Source: Maricaulis sp963975345
GTDB taxonomy: Bacteria; Pseudomonadota; Alphaproteobacteria; Caulobacterales; Maricaulaceae
Direction: 5' to 3'
Length of the DNA: 64,000 bases
Assembly: GCF_963975345.1 (NCBI RefSeq)
Contig: NZ_CAXBGE010000001.1
Location: 1 to 64,000, forward strand
The translations under genes and the position numbers were made by a program. Under the pieces are notes generated by a model. The model was given only the letters and a program-made list of their open reading frames with translations, searched no databases and was not told the origin of the DNA. Positions 16,737-26,675 of the stretch are shown in pieces (position 1 is the first letter of the stretch; the number at the start of each line of letters is the position of its first letter).

Positions 16737-17627
16737 TCACCTGCGCCCCAGCTCCTGGGCCAGCAGGTCGAACACCAGTCTGATGCGCCTGCTGGTGTGC
16801 AGCTCGCGATGGGTGACGAGCCAGATCGGGACCGGGATTGGCGGCAGGCTGGGCAGGGCGCGTTCCAGTTCGGGGTGGAGGGCGGCCATGTCCTCGGTCA
16901 GCATGCCGATTCCGAGACCCTGACGGATCAATTCAACCATCACCGTGTCGCTGCCGGTATTGAGCTTGAAATTGCGCAGGGTGAGCGAGAGGCCGAGATC
17001 ATTGAGGTAGGGCAGGAAGCGCTCATTCTGGTCGAAGCCGATAAAGTCATAACCGGTGAGATCGGCGGCCGATTGCGGGCGGCCATGGCGGTTGAGAAAA
17101 GTGGTGCTGGCGTAGAACCAGGCCCGCGTCTCGCGCAACAGCTTGCCGATCAGCTCCGGTTGTTCCGGGCGGGCATGTCGGATCGCGATGTCGGCCTCGC
17201 GCAGGGTCAGGTCGCGCACCTCGTTGGAGGCGATGATTTCCAGTTCGATCTCCGGCGCTAGCTGGCGCAACTTGGCCACGACCGGCGGCAGGAATTGCGT
17301 CGCCATACTATTGGTGGCGGTGAGGGAGACGCGGCCGGCGATCTGCAGCGATTGCCCCGAAGCCGTCAGCGAGATGCGTGTCGCGGCCTCGGCCATAGCC
17401 CGCACCGGCTCGAGCAGGGCGCGGCCCGGCTCGGTCAGCACCATGGCGCGATGGCCGCGCTCGAACAGGGTGATGCCGAGCTCGCCTTCAAGGGCGGAAA
17501 TCTGGCGGCTCAAGGTCGGCTGGGTTTGGCCGAGGGCGCGGGCCGCAGCCGAAAACGAGCCCTCCTCGACGGTGGCGAGGAAGGCGCGGATCTGATTCCA
17601 GTCGAAGGCGATGGCGGGCCAATTCAT
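16737..17627 (-). CDS. LysR-family transcriptional regulator
   Basis: 296 residues: an N-terminal winged helix-turn-helix (FDWNQIRAFLATVEEGSFSA, then ALGQTQPTLSRQISALE) and a periplasmic-binding-like effector domain from about residue 95 (GRVSLTATNSMA, DIAIRHARPEQPELIGK, GLGIGMLTEDMA). This is the LysR architecture; the ligand is unknown. It is transcribed away from the methyltransferase gene, with 123 bases between their starts. LysR proteins often control the divergent neighbour, so that gene is the first candidate target (inference). Confidence 0.9.
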   Translation of the reverse strand: MNWPAIAFDWNQIRAFLATVEEGSFSAAARALGQTQPTLSRQISALEGELGITLFERGHRAMVLTEPGRALLEPVRAMAEAATRISLTASGQSLQIAGRVSLTATNSMATQFLPPVVAKLRQLAPEIELEIIASNEVRDLTLREADIAIRHARPEQPELIGKLLRETRAWFYASTTFLNRHGRPQSAADLTGYDFIGFDQNERFLPYLNDLGLSLTLRNFKLNTGSDTVMVELIRQGLGIGMLTEDMAALHPELERALPSLPPIPVPIWLVTHRELHTSRRIRLVFDLLAQELGRR

Positions 17628-17750
17628 CGTTTTGTGTATAGCAGCATCGCATTATTCGGCAATGTACCTTCGGTTTTTGTATGGATAGACAGGTTTCAAC
17701 AATCAGATTGGCGGCCGTAACCCGGCGCAGCGCCGGAAAAGGTGAAACCG

Positions 17751-18398
17751 ATGAGTTCTCAATCCAAAGCCCTCAGCAAGGACCAGCGTTTTTGGGACCG
17801 TCTGGCGGCGAAATATGCCAACAACCCGATCAGCGATGAGGCGGCCTACCAGACCAAGCTCGAGATCACGCGTCGCCATTTCAGCCCCGAGATGGAGGTG
17901 CTGGAATTTGGCTGTGGCACCGGCATGACGGCGGTCAGCCATGCGCCCTTTGTGAAACACATCCACGCCACCGACCTGTCCGGCGAAATGCTTGAGATTG
18001 CCCGGGGGCGGGCGGTCGAGGCGAAGGTCGAGAATATCAGTTTCGAACGGGTCGGGTTTGACGATATCGAGGCGGCGCCGGAGCGCTACGCCGCCGTGCT
18101 CGGGCTGAGCATTCTACATTTGCTGGAGGACCGTGACGCGGCGATCGCCCGTGTCTACGCGCTGGTCAAACCCGGCGGTGTCTTCATCTCCAGCACGGCC
18201 TGCCTGGGCGAGAAGCTGTGGTTTTTCGGCCTGATCGCACCAATCGGACGCTTCTTCGGCCTGTTCCCGATGCTGCGCATTTTCACGGCGGCGCAATTGG
18301 TGAAAAGCCTGCAGCAGGCCGGTTTCGAGATCGAGCATCAATGGCGACCGGACAAGGCTGTCGCGGTTTTCATCGTCGCCCGCAAGCCAGCGAACTGA
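17751..18398 (+). CDS. class I SAM-dependent methyltransferase
   Basis: 215 residues with a Rossmann-like methyltransferase fold: motif I VLEFGCGTGMTAVSHAP, the acidic motif II HATDLSGEMLEIARG, GFDDIEAAPERYAAVLGLSILHLL, and the motif III region ALVKPGGVFISSTACLGE. A short hydrophobic stretch follows (FFGLIAPIGRFFGLFPMLR), suggesting a membrane-associated or hydrophobic substrate. ATG at 17751 is chosen over GTG at 17742 for its spacing from GGAAAAGG. The substrate is not predictable. It is divergent from the LysR gene. Confidence 0.87.
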   Translation: MSSQSKALSKDQRFWDRLAAKYANNPISDEAAYQTKLEITRRHFSPEMEVLEFGCGTGMTAVSHAPFVKHIHATDLSGEMLEIARGRAVEAKVENISFERVGFDDIEAAPERYAAVLGLSILHLLEDRDAAIARVYALVKPGGVFISSTACLGEKLWFFGLIAPIGRFFGLFPMLRIFTAAQLVKSLQQAGFEIEHQWRPDKAVAVFIVARKPAN

Positions 18399-18443
18399 GC
18401 CGCTGCCGCATCACCCGGTGCAAGCGCGCGCCGAACGTCCTAT

Positions 18444-20393
18444 ATGAAAACTCCAACCTTGCCGCATCCCCCAGATCGATCCATGGAGACCCCCTTGGCC
18501 GAGACATCGCAGACTGCTGAACATCGCGCCGATACCGACCGGGGCTCCAGCTTCGCCTCCGAAATGGAACGCGATGCGACGCATCGGGCCAAGGCGCGCA
18601 GCGCCAAGCCCCTGCGGCGGCTCTTGCCTTATGTGCTGGCCTATCCCGGTCTGCTGGCGGCCTTCACCCTGTTTCTGGTGCTCGCCTCCAGCTTGACGCT
18701 TATCCTGCCCGGCGCCTTCCGGCTGGTGGTTGATTGCGGCTTTGCCGGCGCGTCCGATTCGGCGATGTGCAGCGCGTTTTCGGTCGGTTCGGGACTGTCG
18801 GCCTATTTCCTGGTCGGGATCGCGGTTGCGGCGCTGCTCGGATTGGCCAGTGCGATGCGCTTCTATTTCATCAGCCGTCTGGGCGAGCGGGTCGTGGCCG
18901 ATCTGCGGCGCAATGTGTTCGATCATCTGCTCTCACTCAGCCCGACATTTTACGCCACCACCCGTACCGGCGAAGTGCTCTCCCGCCTGACGACCGATAC
19001 GACGCTGATCCAGACCGTAGTCGGCTCCTCGGTCTCCGTCGCACTGCGCACGGTCGCGACCACGACCGGGGCGCTGATCCTGATGGTCGTCGTCAACTGG
19101 CAGCTCGCTTTGATGGTGTTGGCGCTGGGGCCGGTGATTATCGGACCGATCCTGTTGTTCGGACGCCGGGTGCAGCGCCTGTCGCGCTCAAGCCAGGACA
19201 ATCTCGCTGATGCCTCGGCTCGCGCCAGCGAAAGCCTGCAGGCGATTGAGACCGTGCAGGCCTTCACTCGCGAACCGGAGGAGCGGAGCCGTTTTGCCGA
19301 GGCGGTTGAGACCACCTTCAAGGTCTCGCTCGCCCGCATCGAGGTGCGCGCCTATATGACGGCGATCATCTTTACGGTGATCCTGTCGGGCCTGATCGCG
19401 GTGTTGTGGTTTGGCGCCATCCAGGTCCAGTCGGGCGGCATCACGCCGGGCGCGATGACCCAGTTTGTGATGTATGCCTTCGTCGCCGTCAGCGGCGTCG
19501 GCATGCTGACCGAGACCTATACCGAAGTGATGCGCGCCGCCGGTGCGACCGAGCGCCTGATGGAATTGCTCGCCGCCAAGCCCGATATCGCTGTGCCGGA
19601 TGAGCCGCAGCACCTTACCGCACCCGTGCGCGGCGAGATCGGCTTCGAGGCTGTCTCCTTTGCTTATCCAACGCGTCCGGAAACTCTGGCGCTGGAGGAG
19701 ATTTCCCTGACCGTGAAGCCGGGCCAGACCGTCGCCCTGGTCGGGCCGTCCGGTGCCGGCAAGAGCACCATGTTCCAGCTTCTGCTGCGACTTTATGATC
19801 CGGCGTCGGGCCAGCTGCGCGTTGATGGGGTCGATATCAGCCAGCTCGACCCGACCGAGCTGCGCAATGCGATGTCGATCGTGCAGCAGAATGCGCCGCT
19901 ATTCGGTGGTTCAGTCGCCGACAATATCCGCTTCGGTCGGGCCGGCGCGACGCTGGACGAGGTGATTGCGGCCGCCAAGGCCGCCAATGCCGACGACTTC
20001 ATCATGGCGTTGCCGGAGGGCTATGAGACTCAGCTCGGCGAGAATGCCCGCACCCTGTCCGGCGGCCAGCGCCAGCGCCTCGCGATTGCCCGGGCGATCC
20101 TGCGCGATGCGCCGATCCTGCTGCTGGACGAAGCCACCAGTGCGCTGGATTCCGAAAGCGAGCTGGTGATCCAGACCGCGTTTGAAGCCCTGTCGCGTAA
20201 CCGCACGACGATCGTCATCGCCCACCGTCTGGCGACGGTGCGCAAGGCGGATTTCATCGTGGTGCTTGAGGGCGGCCGCATTATCGACCAGGGCACGCAC
20301 ACCGAATTGCTCGCGCGTGGCGGGCTTTATGCACGCTATATCGAGCTACAATTCACCGTGCCCGAGGACGATGAAGTCCTCGCCGACGCCTGA
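18444..20393 (+). CDS. ABC exporter, fused permease and ATP-binding domains
   Basis: A 649-residue half-transporter of the MsbA/LmrA-like (ABCB) type. About 55 polar N-terminal residues precede a six-helix membrane domain (LLAAFTLFLVLASSLTLILPG onward; coupling region SPTFYATTRTGEVLSRL). The ATPase follows, with Walker A GPSGAGKST near residue 435, the signature LSGGQRQR near 538, Walker B ILLLDEATSALD near 558, and the H-loop IVIAHRLAT. It presumably works as a homodimer in the inner membrane. The substrate is unknown; lipids or drugs are usual in the family. No strong ribosome site precedes 18444, and an internal start at codon 14 is possible. It abuts convergent PilZ. Confidence 0.9.
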   Translation: MKTPTLPHPPDRSMETPLAETSQTAEHRADTDRGSSFASEMERDATHRAKARSAKPLRRLLPYVLAYPGLLAAFTLFLVLASSLTLILPGAFRLVVDCGFAGASDSAMCSAFSVGSGLSAYFLVGIAVAALLGLASAMRFYFISRLGERVVADLRRNVFDHLLSLSPTFYATTRTGEVLSRLTTDTTLIQTVVGSSVSVALRTVATTTGALILMVVVNWQLALMVLALGPVIIGPILLFGRRVQRLSRSSQDNLADASARASESLQAIETVQAFTREPEERSRFAEAVETTFKVSLARIEVRAYMTAIIFTVILSGLIAVLWFGAIQVQSGGITPGAMTQFVMYAFVAVSGVGMLTETYTEVMRAAGATERLMELLAAKPDIAVPDEPQHLTAPVRGEIGFEAVSFAYPTRPETLALEEISLTVKPGQTVALVGPSGAGKSTMFQLLLRLYDPASGQLRVDGVDISQLDPTELRNAMSIVQQNAPLFGGSVADNIRFGRAGATLDEVIAAAKAANADDFIMALPEGYETQLGENARTLSGGQRQRLAIARAILRDAPILLLDEATSALDSESELVIQTAFEALSRNRTTIVIAHRLATVRKADFIVVLEGGRIIDQGTHTELLARGGLYARYIELQFTVPEDDEVLADA

Positions 20394-21041
20394 TCAATTT
20401 TCCGGTGGGTCGAACACGACGGCGAAGCCGTTATCCATCAGCTTGACGACGCTTCCGGTCAGCGCACCGATCCGGACCGGCTCGCCGACTTCCACTGCTC
20501 GGGCGCAGCGAAAGGTCGCGCCGGAGAGGGTCAGCTCGGTGATCTCGGCCTCGATCCGGCCGCCATCGGAAAACTCGACCGGGTCGCAAACATCGACCGG
20601 ATCGCTGCCGGCACCGCGACGGTCTGCGAGACCGAGCCGCGATTTGTTGAAATTCCAGGCGATCGAGGCCGCCATCCGTTCGCGCTCGGCTGAGCAGTGA
20701 GTGAATTGCACCGAAAATTCCTCAACCGAGGCCCGCACCACCCTGCCGGTCAGGCAGCCGAGGCTGGAAATCTTCATGATGACTTCGGCGTCGAGCGTCG
20801 GAATGTCAGCCGCCAGCAGGCGCGCCCCGCCTGGCGAGACATCGGCGACCATCAGGGCCATCTCAGCGTCGCGGGCTCCGGTGCGGTAGCTGCCATGCAG
20901 GCGGAGCGGCGTGCGCTCGTGCGAACGGCGGGAAAGGTTGACGCCAGCGGGGAGGGCATCGCCGCTGGTCTGAGCGGTTTGATTGCAATTTGCGGTCACG
21001 GCACAAAACTCCCAATTGCCGGGAGATGATGTTGGGTCCAA
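20394..21041 (-). CDS. PilZ-domain protein, probably with a second degenerate PilZ copy
   Basis: 215 residues. The first domain carries the c-di-GMP binding residues: RRSHER (RxxxR box, about residues 38-43) and DVSPGGARL (DxSxxG, about 67-75). The second half repeats the layout (LADRRG, then ITELTLSGATFRC and VFDPPEN) but lacks the full RxxxR and DxSxxG motifs, so it probably does not bind nucleotide. No other domain is attached, suggesting a stand-alone cyclic-di-GMP receptor acting through protein contacts. Its stop directly abuts that of the ABC exporter. Confidence 0.8.
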   Translation of the reverse strand: MDPTSSPGNWEFCAVTANCNQTAQTSGDALPAGVNLSRRSHERTPLRLHGSYRTGARDAEMALMVADVSPGGARLLAADIPTLDAEVIMKISSLGCLTGRVVRASVEEFSVQFTHCSAERERMAASIAWNFNKSRLGLADRRGAGSDPVDVCDPVEFSDGGRIEAEITELTLSGATFRCARAVEVGEPVRIGALTGSVVKLMDNGFAVVFDPPEN

Positions 21042-21125
21042 ATATCTCTATAAACTCTAAACAGGCATAATTTCTCTATGCAACCAAATGGCCGCGTAGC
21101 GTGATCAGCCGTTGACCGGCGGTGG

Positions 21126-22796
21126 CTAGAACAAGCCCACGACATTGCCATCAGAATCCAGCCCGATGCTCTCCGCCGAAGGCACTCGCGGCAGGCCGGG
21201 CATGGTCATGATCTGACCGCAGATCACGACAATGAAGCCGGCCCCGGCGGCGAGACGCACTTCGCGGATCGACAGGGTATGGCCATCGGGCGCGCCGCGC
21301 CGTTCCGGGTCGGTGGTGAAACTGTATTGGGTCTTGGCCATGCAGACCGGCAAATGCCCGAAACCGGCCGCTTCCCAGGCGCTCAACTGGTCGCGCACCG
21401 CCTTGTCGGCGCTGACGCCGTCGGCGCGGTAGATCTCGTGCGCAATCGTTTCGATCTTTTCGAACAGGGGCATGTCATCAGGATAGATCGGCTTGAAGCT
21501 GGCACTGCCGCCCTCAACCAGCTTGACTACTTTGGCCGCGAGTTCTTCGGCACCGGCTCCGCCATCGGCCCAGTGGCGGCAGACGATGGCCTTGCGGCCC
21601 AGCCGCGCGACATAGGCTTTGACGGCTTCAATTTCGGCCTCGGTGTCGGCGGTGAAATGATTGATCGCAACGACTGCCGGGACACCGAATTTGGCAAGGT
21701 TTTCCAGATGCCGGCCCAGATTGGCGCAACCCTCTTGGACGGCGGCGACATTCTCGGTTCCAAGACCGTCCTTCGCGACGCCGCCATTCATTTTCAGCGC
21801 CCGGATCGTGGCGACAAGCACCACGGCTTTGGGCTTGAGCCCCGCTTTGCGGCATTTGATGTCGAAGAATTTCTCGGCCCCGAGATCGGCACCGAAACCG
21901 GCCTCGGTGACGACGTAATCGGCCAGCTTCAGCGCCGAGCGGGTCGCGATGACCGAATTGCAGCCATGGGCGATATTGGCAAACGGGCCGCCATGGATGA
22001 AGGCGGGGTTATTCTCCAGCGTCTGCACCAGATTGGGCTGCATCGCGGTTTTCAGCAGCACCGTCATCGCGCCATCGGCCTTCAATTCGCGGCAGGTGAT
22101 GGCGCTCTTGTCACGACGGTAGGCGACAATGATATCGCCGAGCCGGCGTTGCAGATCCTCCAGATCCTTGGCCAGGCATAAAATGGCCATCACCTCGGAG
22201 GCGACGGTGATGTCAAAGCCGGACTCGCCAGGAAAGCCATTGGTCGCGCCGCCGAGCGAGGTGGTGATCTGGCGCAAGGCGCGATCATTCATGTCGACGA
22301 CGCGGCGCCAGACGATGCGTCGCTGATCGATCTCGAGCGCATTGCCCCAATAGATATGGTTCTCGATCATCGCCGACAGCAAATTATTCGCCGAGGTGAT
22401 GGCGTGGAAATCGCCGGTGAAGTGGAGATTGATATCCTCCATTGGCACGACCTGGGCATGGCCGCCGCCTGCCGCGCCGCCCTTCATGCCGAAGCACGGT
22501 CCCAGGGAAGGTTCGCGGATACAGATCGCCGCTTTCTTGCCGATCCGGTTGAGCGCATCGCCGAGCCCGACCGTGGTCGTGGTCTTGCCCTCGCCCGCCG
22601 GGGTTGGATTGATCGCGGTGACCAGGATGAGATGCCCGTCGGGCTTGCCCTCGAGACTGGCGAGGAAGGGCGCTGTCAGCTTGGCCTTGTCGGTGCCGTA
22701 CTGGGCGATGGCATCGACGGGAATGTCGAGACGGGCTGCGATTTCGGCGATTGGCAGCACGCTTGCCGCACGGGCGACTTCAATATCGGTTTTCAT
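21126..22796 (-). CDS. fhs: formate--tetrahydrofolate ligase
   Basis: ATP-dependent activation of formate onto tetrahydrofolate, giving 10-formyl-THF. Starting at MKTDIEVARAA the protein is 556 residues, the usual length. It has the P-loop TPAGEGKT (65-72), EPSLGPCFGMKGGAAGGG, NPAFIHGGPFANIAHGCNS, TEAGFGADLGAEKF and AINHF. An upstream in-frame start (22832) would add 12 atypical residues. It is the last gene after fdsGBA-fdhD-fdsD on the minus strand, 22 bases beyond fdsD, so formate oxidation and assimilation may share a transcript. Confidence 0.95.
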   Translation of the reverse strand: MKTDIEVARAASVLPIAEIAARLDIPVDAIAQYGTDKAKLTAPFLASLEGKPDGHLILVTAINPTPAGEGKTTTTVGLGDALNRIGKKAAICIREPSLGPCFGMKGGAAGGGHAQVVPMEDINLHFTGDFHAITSANNLLSAMIENHIYWGNALEIDQRRIVWRRVVDMNDRALRQITTSLGGATNGFPGESGFDITVASEVMAILCLAKDLEDLQRRLGDIIVAYRRDKSAITCRELKADGAMTVLLKTAMQPNLVQTLENNPAFIHGGPFANIAHGCNSVIATRSALKLADYVVTEAGFGADLGAEKFFDIKCRKAGLKPKAVVLVATIRALKMNGGVAKDGLGTENVAAVQEGCANLGRHLENLAKFGVPAVVAINHFTADTEAEIEAVKAYVARLGRKAIVCRHWADGGAGAEELAAKVVKLVEGGSASFKPIYPDDMPLFEKIETIAHEIYRADGVSADKAVRDQLSAWEAAGFGHLPVCMAKTQYSFTTDPERRGAPDGHTLSIREVRLAAGAGFIVVICGQIMTMPGLPRVPSAESIGLDSDGNVVGLF

Positions 22797-22818
22797 GGTC
22801 GGCTCGATCCGCTTTGTG

Positions 22819-23034
22819 TCAGGGCAGGGCAATCAACCGCGTGATCGCGGCGGCGATGATCGGGCGCAGCCCGGCATCGGGGGCTTTCGACAGCGTGATC
22901 AAACGATCCCGCATGCTCGGGTCCCAGAATTTCCTTAAGTGAACGGCGACGCCCTCAATCGCCTCGGCTTCGGTATAGGGCGTGTAGAAATCGGCAATCT
23001 GGTCGGCCATCCGGAGCAGGTTTGCATCATTCAT
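22819..23034 (-). CDS. fdsD: formate dehydrogenase delta subunit
   Basis: A 71-residue protein beginning MNDANLLRMADQIADFY and containing AVHLRKFWDPSMRDRL, the conserved core of FdsD. In Rhodobacter-type formate dehydrogenases FdsD is needed to mature or insert the molybdenum cofactor and is not a redox subunit. The internal ATG at 23034 matches the family length better than the upstream start at 23061. It overlaps the end of fdhD by eight bases, consistent with coupling in the fds operon. Confidence 0.88.
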   Translation of the reverse strand: MNDANLLRMADQIADFYTPYTEAEAIEGVAVHLRKFWDPSMRDRLITLSKAPDAGLRPIIAAAITRLIALP

Positions 23035-23824
23035 CGGCACGCTCCGGGGCAAAGAAAACAATCGCGCCGCGCGATCCGGTCGCGGCGATCGGCAGGCTCA
23101 ATCGCTGTGCCAGATCAAGCGCCCGTCCGGTCGGGGCGGACTGCGCAGCGAGCAGGGCTGCCCGCATACGCGCCGCCTTGAATACGAGCTCGAAACTGCA
23201 ACGGCTGCTCATCACGACAAAGCCCTCATCAGTCGTTTCGCCATGACGCAGGCGGGCGCCGGCCAGCTTGTCGAGCGCATTATGGCGGCCAACATCCTCG
23301 CGCACGAGGATAATCTCGCCATCGGTACGGCACCAAGCGGCGCCGTGGACGCTGCGGGTTTCGCGGTTCAGGTGCTGGTGATCGGGCAGGGCACCAAGCG
23401 CGGCGCGAATGGCCGTTGGCGCGATCACCGGACCGGGTGGCACGGCGACCGGTGGCGCCTGCAGATCGGCGAGTTTTTCGATGCCGCACAGGCCGCAACC
23501 GGTACGGCCATCAAGCGCGCGGCGGTGCACTCTTTCGCTGCGCAGCAATTCAGGCGCGATGCGGATGTCGGCGGTGAGGCCTTCGGGCCATTGGCGCACA
23601 TCGACTCCGTCGATATCGCGCCCGCCCGCCACTGCTCCCTCGGTCAGGGCCAGGCCGATGGCGAGGTCTTCGATATCGGCCGGCGTCGCCATCATCACGG
23701 TCCAGGCGGTGCCATTGAATCCGATTTCGACCGGGACTTCTTCGGCGATCCCCCAGCCGCGCGGCACCGGGGCGGACGAATAGACGCTCGCGCGCCGGCT
23801 GACAGGGATAGAAGGGCTCGCCAC
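23027..23824 (-). CDS. fdhD: formate dehydrogenase accessory sulfurtransferase FdhD
   Basis: Transfers sulfur from a cysteine desulfurase to the molybdenum cofactor of formate dehydrogenase; without it the enzyme is inactive. The 265-residue protein has the sulfur-relay CxxC at Cys110 and Cys113 (GRTGCGLCGIE), plus VREDVGRHNALDKL and the C-terminal MSSRCSFELVFKA. It lies between fdsA (nine-base gap) and fdsD (overlap). A broad-role FdhD encoded inside the fds operon matches the order seen in Rhodobacter-type clusters. Confidence 0.95.
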   Translation of the reverse strand: MASPSIPVSRRASVYSSAPVPRGWGIAEEVPVEIGFNGTAWTVMMATPADIEDLAIGLALTEGAVAGGRDIDGVDVRQWPEGLTADIRIAPELLRSERVHRRALDGRTGCGLCGIEKLADLQAPPVAVPPGPVIAPTAIRAALGALPDHQHLNRETRSVHGAAWCRTDGEIILVREDVGRHNALDKLAGARLRHGETTDEGFVVMSSRCSFELVFKAARMRAALLAAQSAPTGRALDLAQRLSLPIAATGSRGAIVFFAPERADE

Positions 23825-23833
23825 GCCTGAAAC

Positions 23834-26671
23834 CTATTCCGCAGCCGGCATGACGCGCACGGCGCGGTGGGCGCGTCGCTCGCGCTCGGCCTGCCAGTCG
23901 GACGGCATGTTGGATGGCGAAACCTGCACCGCAGTCACCTTGTATTCCGGGCAGCTGGTCGCCCAGTCGGACAGCTCGGTGGTGACGACATTGGCGCCGG
24001 TCTCCGGGTGATGGAAGGTGGTGTAGACGATGCCAGGCGGCACGCGGTCGGTGATTGTGACCCGTACCGTGATCGCGCCCTTGCGGCTCGAGAGGGAGAC
24101 CATATCGCCATCGGCGACGCCGCGCATTTCCGCATCAGCCGGGTGGATTTCCAGCTCATCCTCGTCATGCCAGCGGCAATTCTCGGTCCGCCGGGTCTGG
24201 GCACCGACATTATACTGGCTGAGGATGCGGCCCGTGGTCAGCAAAAGCGGGAAGTGCCGGTTGGAGCGTTCCTCGGTCGGCACATATTGCGTCATCATGA
24301 AACGGCCCTTGCCGCGCACGAAGCTGTCAATATGCATCACTGGCGTGCCGTCGGGTGCCGCTTCATTGCAGGGCCACTGGATCGAGGGACCGTTATCGAG
24401 CCGCTCGAAACTGACCCCGGCGAAGGTCGGCGTCAGGACGGCGATCTCGTCCATGATCGCGGCGGCATTGTCGTAATGCATCGGGAAGCCCATCGCCGTG
24501 GACAGGCGGCAGACCGTCTCCCATTCCGACAGGCCCTGGCGCTCCGGCATGGCCGGGCGGACCCGGTTGATGCGGCGCTCGGCATTGATGAATGTGCCGT
24601 CCTTTTCGAGGAAGGAAGTTCCGGGTAGGAAGACATGGGCATAGGCCGCCGTTTCATTGACGAACAGGTCCTGCACGATGACGCAATCCATCGCCCGCAA
24701 GGCCGCCAGAACATGGTGGCTGTCGGGATCGGATTGGGCGATATCCTCGCCCTGGATGTAGAGGCCGCGGAAGGTGCCATTGAGGGCGGCGGAGAACATG
24801 TTGGGAATGCGCAGACCCGGCTCGGCCAGCAATTCGCGGCCCCAGGCCTGCTCGAATGTGCCTCTGACGATATCGTCGGCGACATGGCGGTAGCCGGGGA
24901 ATTCGTGCGGGAAGGAGCCCATATCGCATGAGCCCTGGACATTATTCTGGCCCCGCAGCGGATTGATCCCGACGCCATCCTTGCCAAAATTGCCGGTCGC
25001 CATCGCCAGATTGGCCATGCCCATCACCATGGAGGAACCTTGTGAGTGTTCGGTGACGCCGAGCCCGTAATAGATCGCGCCATTGCCGCCCGTGGCATAG
25101 AGCCTCGCCGCCTCGCGCAGGTCTTGCGCCGGTACGCCACTGACCGCCTCGACGGATTCGGGTGAATTGCTGGCATCGCGGATGAAATCGACCCAGCGTT
25201 TGAAACTCTCATCTTCGCAACGCTCGGCGACAAAGGCCTCGTCGACCAAGCCCTCGGTGACGATGACGTGGGCGAGGGCATTGATGACGGCGACATTGGT
25301 GCCCGGGCGCAGCTGCAGGTGATGCGCCGCGCTGATATGGGGAGCGCGCACCAGATCGATGCGGCGCGGATCGATCACGATCAGCTTGGCCCCGGCGCGC
25401 AGGCGCCGTTTCATGCGTGAGGCGAAGACGGGATGCGCGTCGGTCGGATTGGCGCCGATCACCAGAATGACATCGGCCTGCTCAACCGATTTGAAATCCT
25501 GGGTCCCCGCCGAAGTACCCAGCGTCGCGCTCAGTCCATAACCGGTCGGCGAATGGCAGACCCTGGCGCATGTATCGACATTATTATTGCCGAAGGCGGC
25601 GCGGACCATTTTCTGGACGACATAGACCTCTTCATTGGTGCAGCGCGATGAGGTGATGCCGCCAATGGAACCGGTGCCGTGTTCGGCCTGGATACGACGC
25701 AATCGGCTGGTGGCAAATTCAATCGCCTCGTCCCAGCTGCATTCGCGCCAGGGGTCGGTGATAGTCTCGCGCACCATCGGCGAGAGGCGCCGTTCCTGAT
25801 GCGTGGCATAGCCCCAGGCGAAGCGGCCCTTGACGCAGGAATGACCCTCATTGGCGCCGCCATCGCGGTCGGGTGTCATGCGCACTACTTCATCACCCTG
25901 CAGCTCGGCGATGAAGGAACAGCCGACGCCGCAATAGGCGCAGGTCGTCTTCACTTCACGCCGGGGCAGGCCGTGCTCGACAATGGACTTCTCCATCAAT
26001 GTCGCAGTCGGGCAGGCTTGGACACAGGCACCGCAGGAGACGCATTCGCTGTCGAAGAAGCTCTCGCCGAGGCTGGCGGTAACCTTGGAATTGAAGCCGC
26101 GCCCCTCGATCGTCAGCGCCAGCGTGCCCTGGACTTCGTCACAGGCCCTGACGCAGCGCGAACAGACAATGCATTTCGAACCGTCAAACTGGAAATAGGG
26201 ATTGGAGGCATCGATGCCTTCATCGAGATGGTTCTCGCCATCAAAACCATAGCGCACCTCGCGCAGGCCCACTTCGCCGGCGGTGTCCTGAAGCTCGCAA
26301 TCGCCATTAGCCGAACAGGTCAGGCAATCGAGCGGGTGGTCGGAGATATAGAGTTCCATAATGCCGCGGCGCAGGGCTTCCAGACGCGGCGACTGGGTGG
26401 TGACTTTCAGGCCCTCTGCGACCGGTGTGGTGCACGAAGCCGGCGTGCCCTTGCGGCCGTCAATCTCGACTAGGCACATGCGGCAGGATCCAAACGGCTG
26501 CAGGCTGTCAGTGGCGCAAAGCTTGGGAATTCGGGCATCGGTCTGGGCCGCGGCGCGCATGATCGATGTGCCGGCCGGCACGAAGACGCGCTTACCATCA
26601 ATCTCGAGGCTGACACTCGGTTCGCCCGTCTTGGCCGGGGTTCCGAAATCTGACGCTTTGCGGCTAGCCAT
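23834..26671 (-). CDS. fdsA: NAD-dependent formate dehydrogenase alpha subunit
   Basis: Catalytic subunit oxidising formate to CO2, 945 residues, cytoplasmic. Ligands for every cluster are present: [2Fe-2S] Cys52/63/66/80; a His/Cys [4Fe-4S] site His112, Cys116/119/125; two ferredoxin-type [4Fe-4S] sites Cys167/170/173/177 and 210/213/216/220; and the cofactor-proximal [4Fe-4S] Cys244/247/251/279 with the KGRF lysine at 281. The molybdenum ligand is Cys372 in ARVCHSPTGYG, so this is a cysteine, not a selenocysteine, enzyme. The N terminus is NuoG-like. It is followed by fdhD and fdsD. Confidence 0.96.
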   Translation of the reverse strand: MASRKASDFGTPAKTGEPSVSLEIDGKRVFVPAGTSIMRAAAQTDARIPKLCATDSLQPFGSCRMCLVEIDGRKGTPASCTTPVAEGLKVTTQSPRLEALRRGIMELYISDHPLDCLTCSANGDCELQDTAGEVGLREVRYGFDGENHLDEGIDASNPYFQFDGSKCIVCSRCVRACDEVQGTLALTIEGRGFNSKVTASLGESFFDSECVSCGACVQACPTATLMEKSIVEHGLPRREVKTTCAYCGVGCSFIAELQGDEVVRMTPDRDGGANEGHSCVKGRFAWGYATHQERRLSPMVRETITDPWRECSWDEAIEFATSRLRRIQAEHGTGSIGGITSSRCTNEEVYVVQKMVRAAFGNNNVDTCARVCHSPTGYGLSATLGTSAGTQDFKSVEQADVILVIGANPTDAHPVFASRMKRRLRAGAKLIVIDPRRIDLVRAPHISAAHHLQLRPGTNVAVINALAHVIVTEGLVDEAFVAERCEDESFKRWVDFIRDASNSPESVEAVSGVPAQDLREAARLYATGGNGAIYYGLGVTEHSQGSSMVMGMANLAMATGNFGKDGVGINPLRGQNNVQGSCDMGSFPHEFPGYRHVADDIVRGTFEQAWGRELLAEPGLRIPNMFSAALNGTFRGLYIQGEDIAQSDPDSHHVLAALRAMDCVIVQDLFVNETAAYAHVFLPGTSFLEKDGTFINAERRINRVRPAMPERQGLSEWETVCRLSTAMGFPMHYDNAAAIMDEIAVLTPTFAGVSFERLDNGPSIQWPCNEAAPDGTPVMHIDSFVRGKGRFMMTQYVPTEERSNRHFPLLLTTGRILSQYNVGAQTRRTENCRWHDEDELEIHPADAEMRGVADGDMVSLSSRKGAITVRVTITDRVPPGIVYTTFHHPETGANVVTTELSDWATSCPEYKVTAVQVSPSNMPSDWQAERERRAHRAVRVMPAAE

Positions 26672-26675
26672 GATC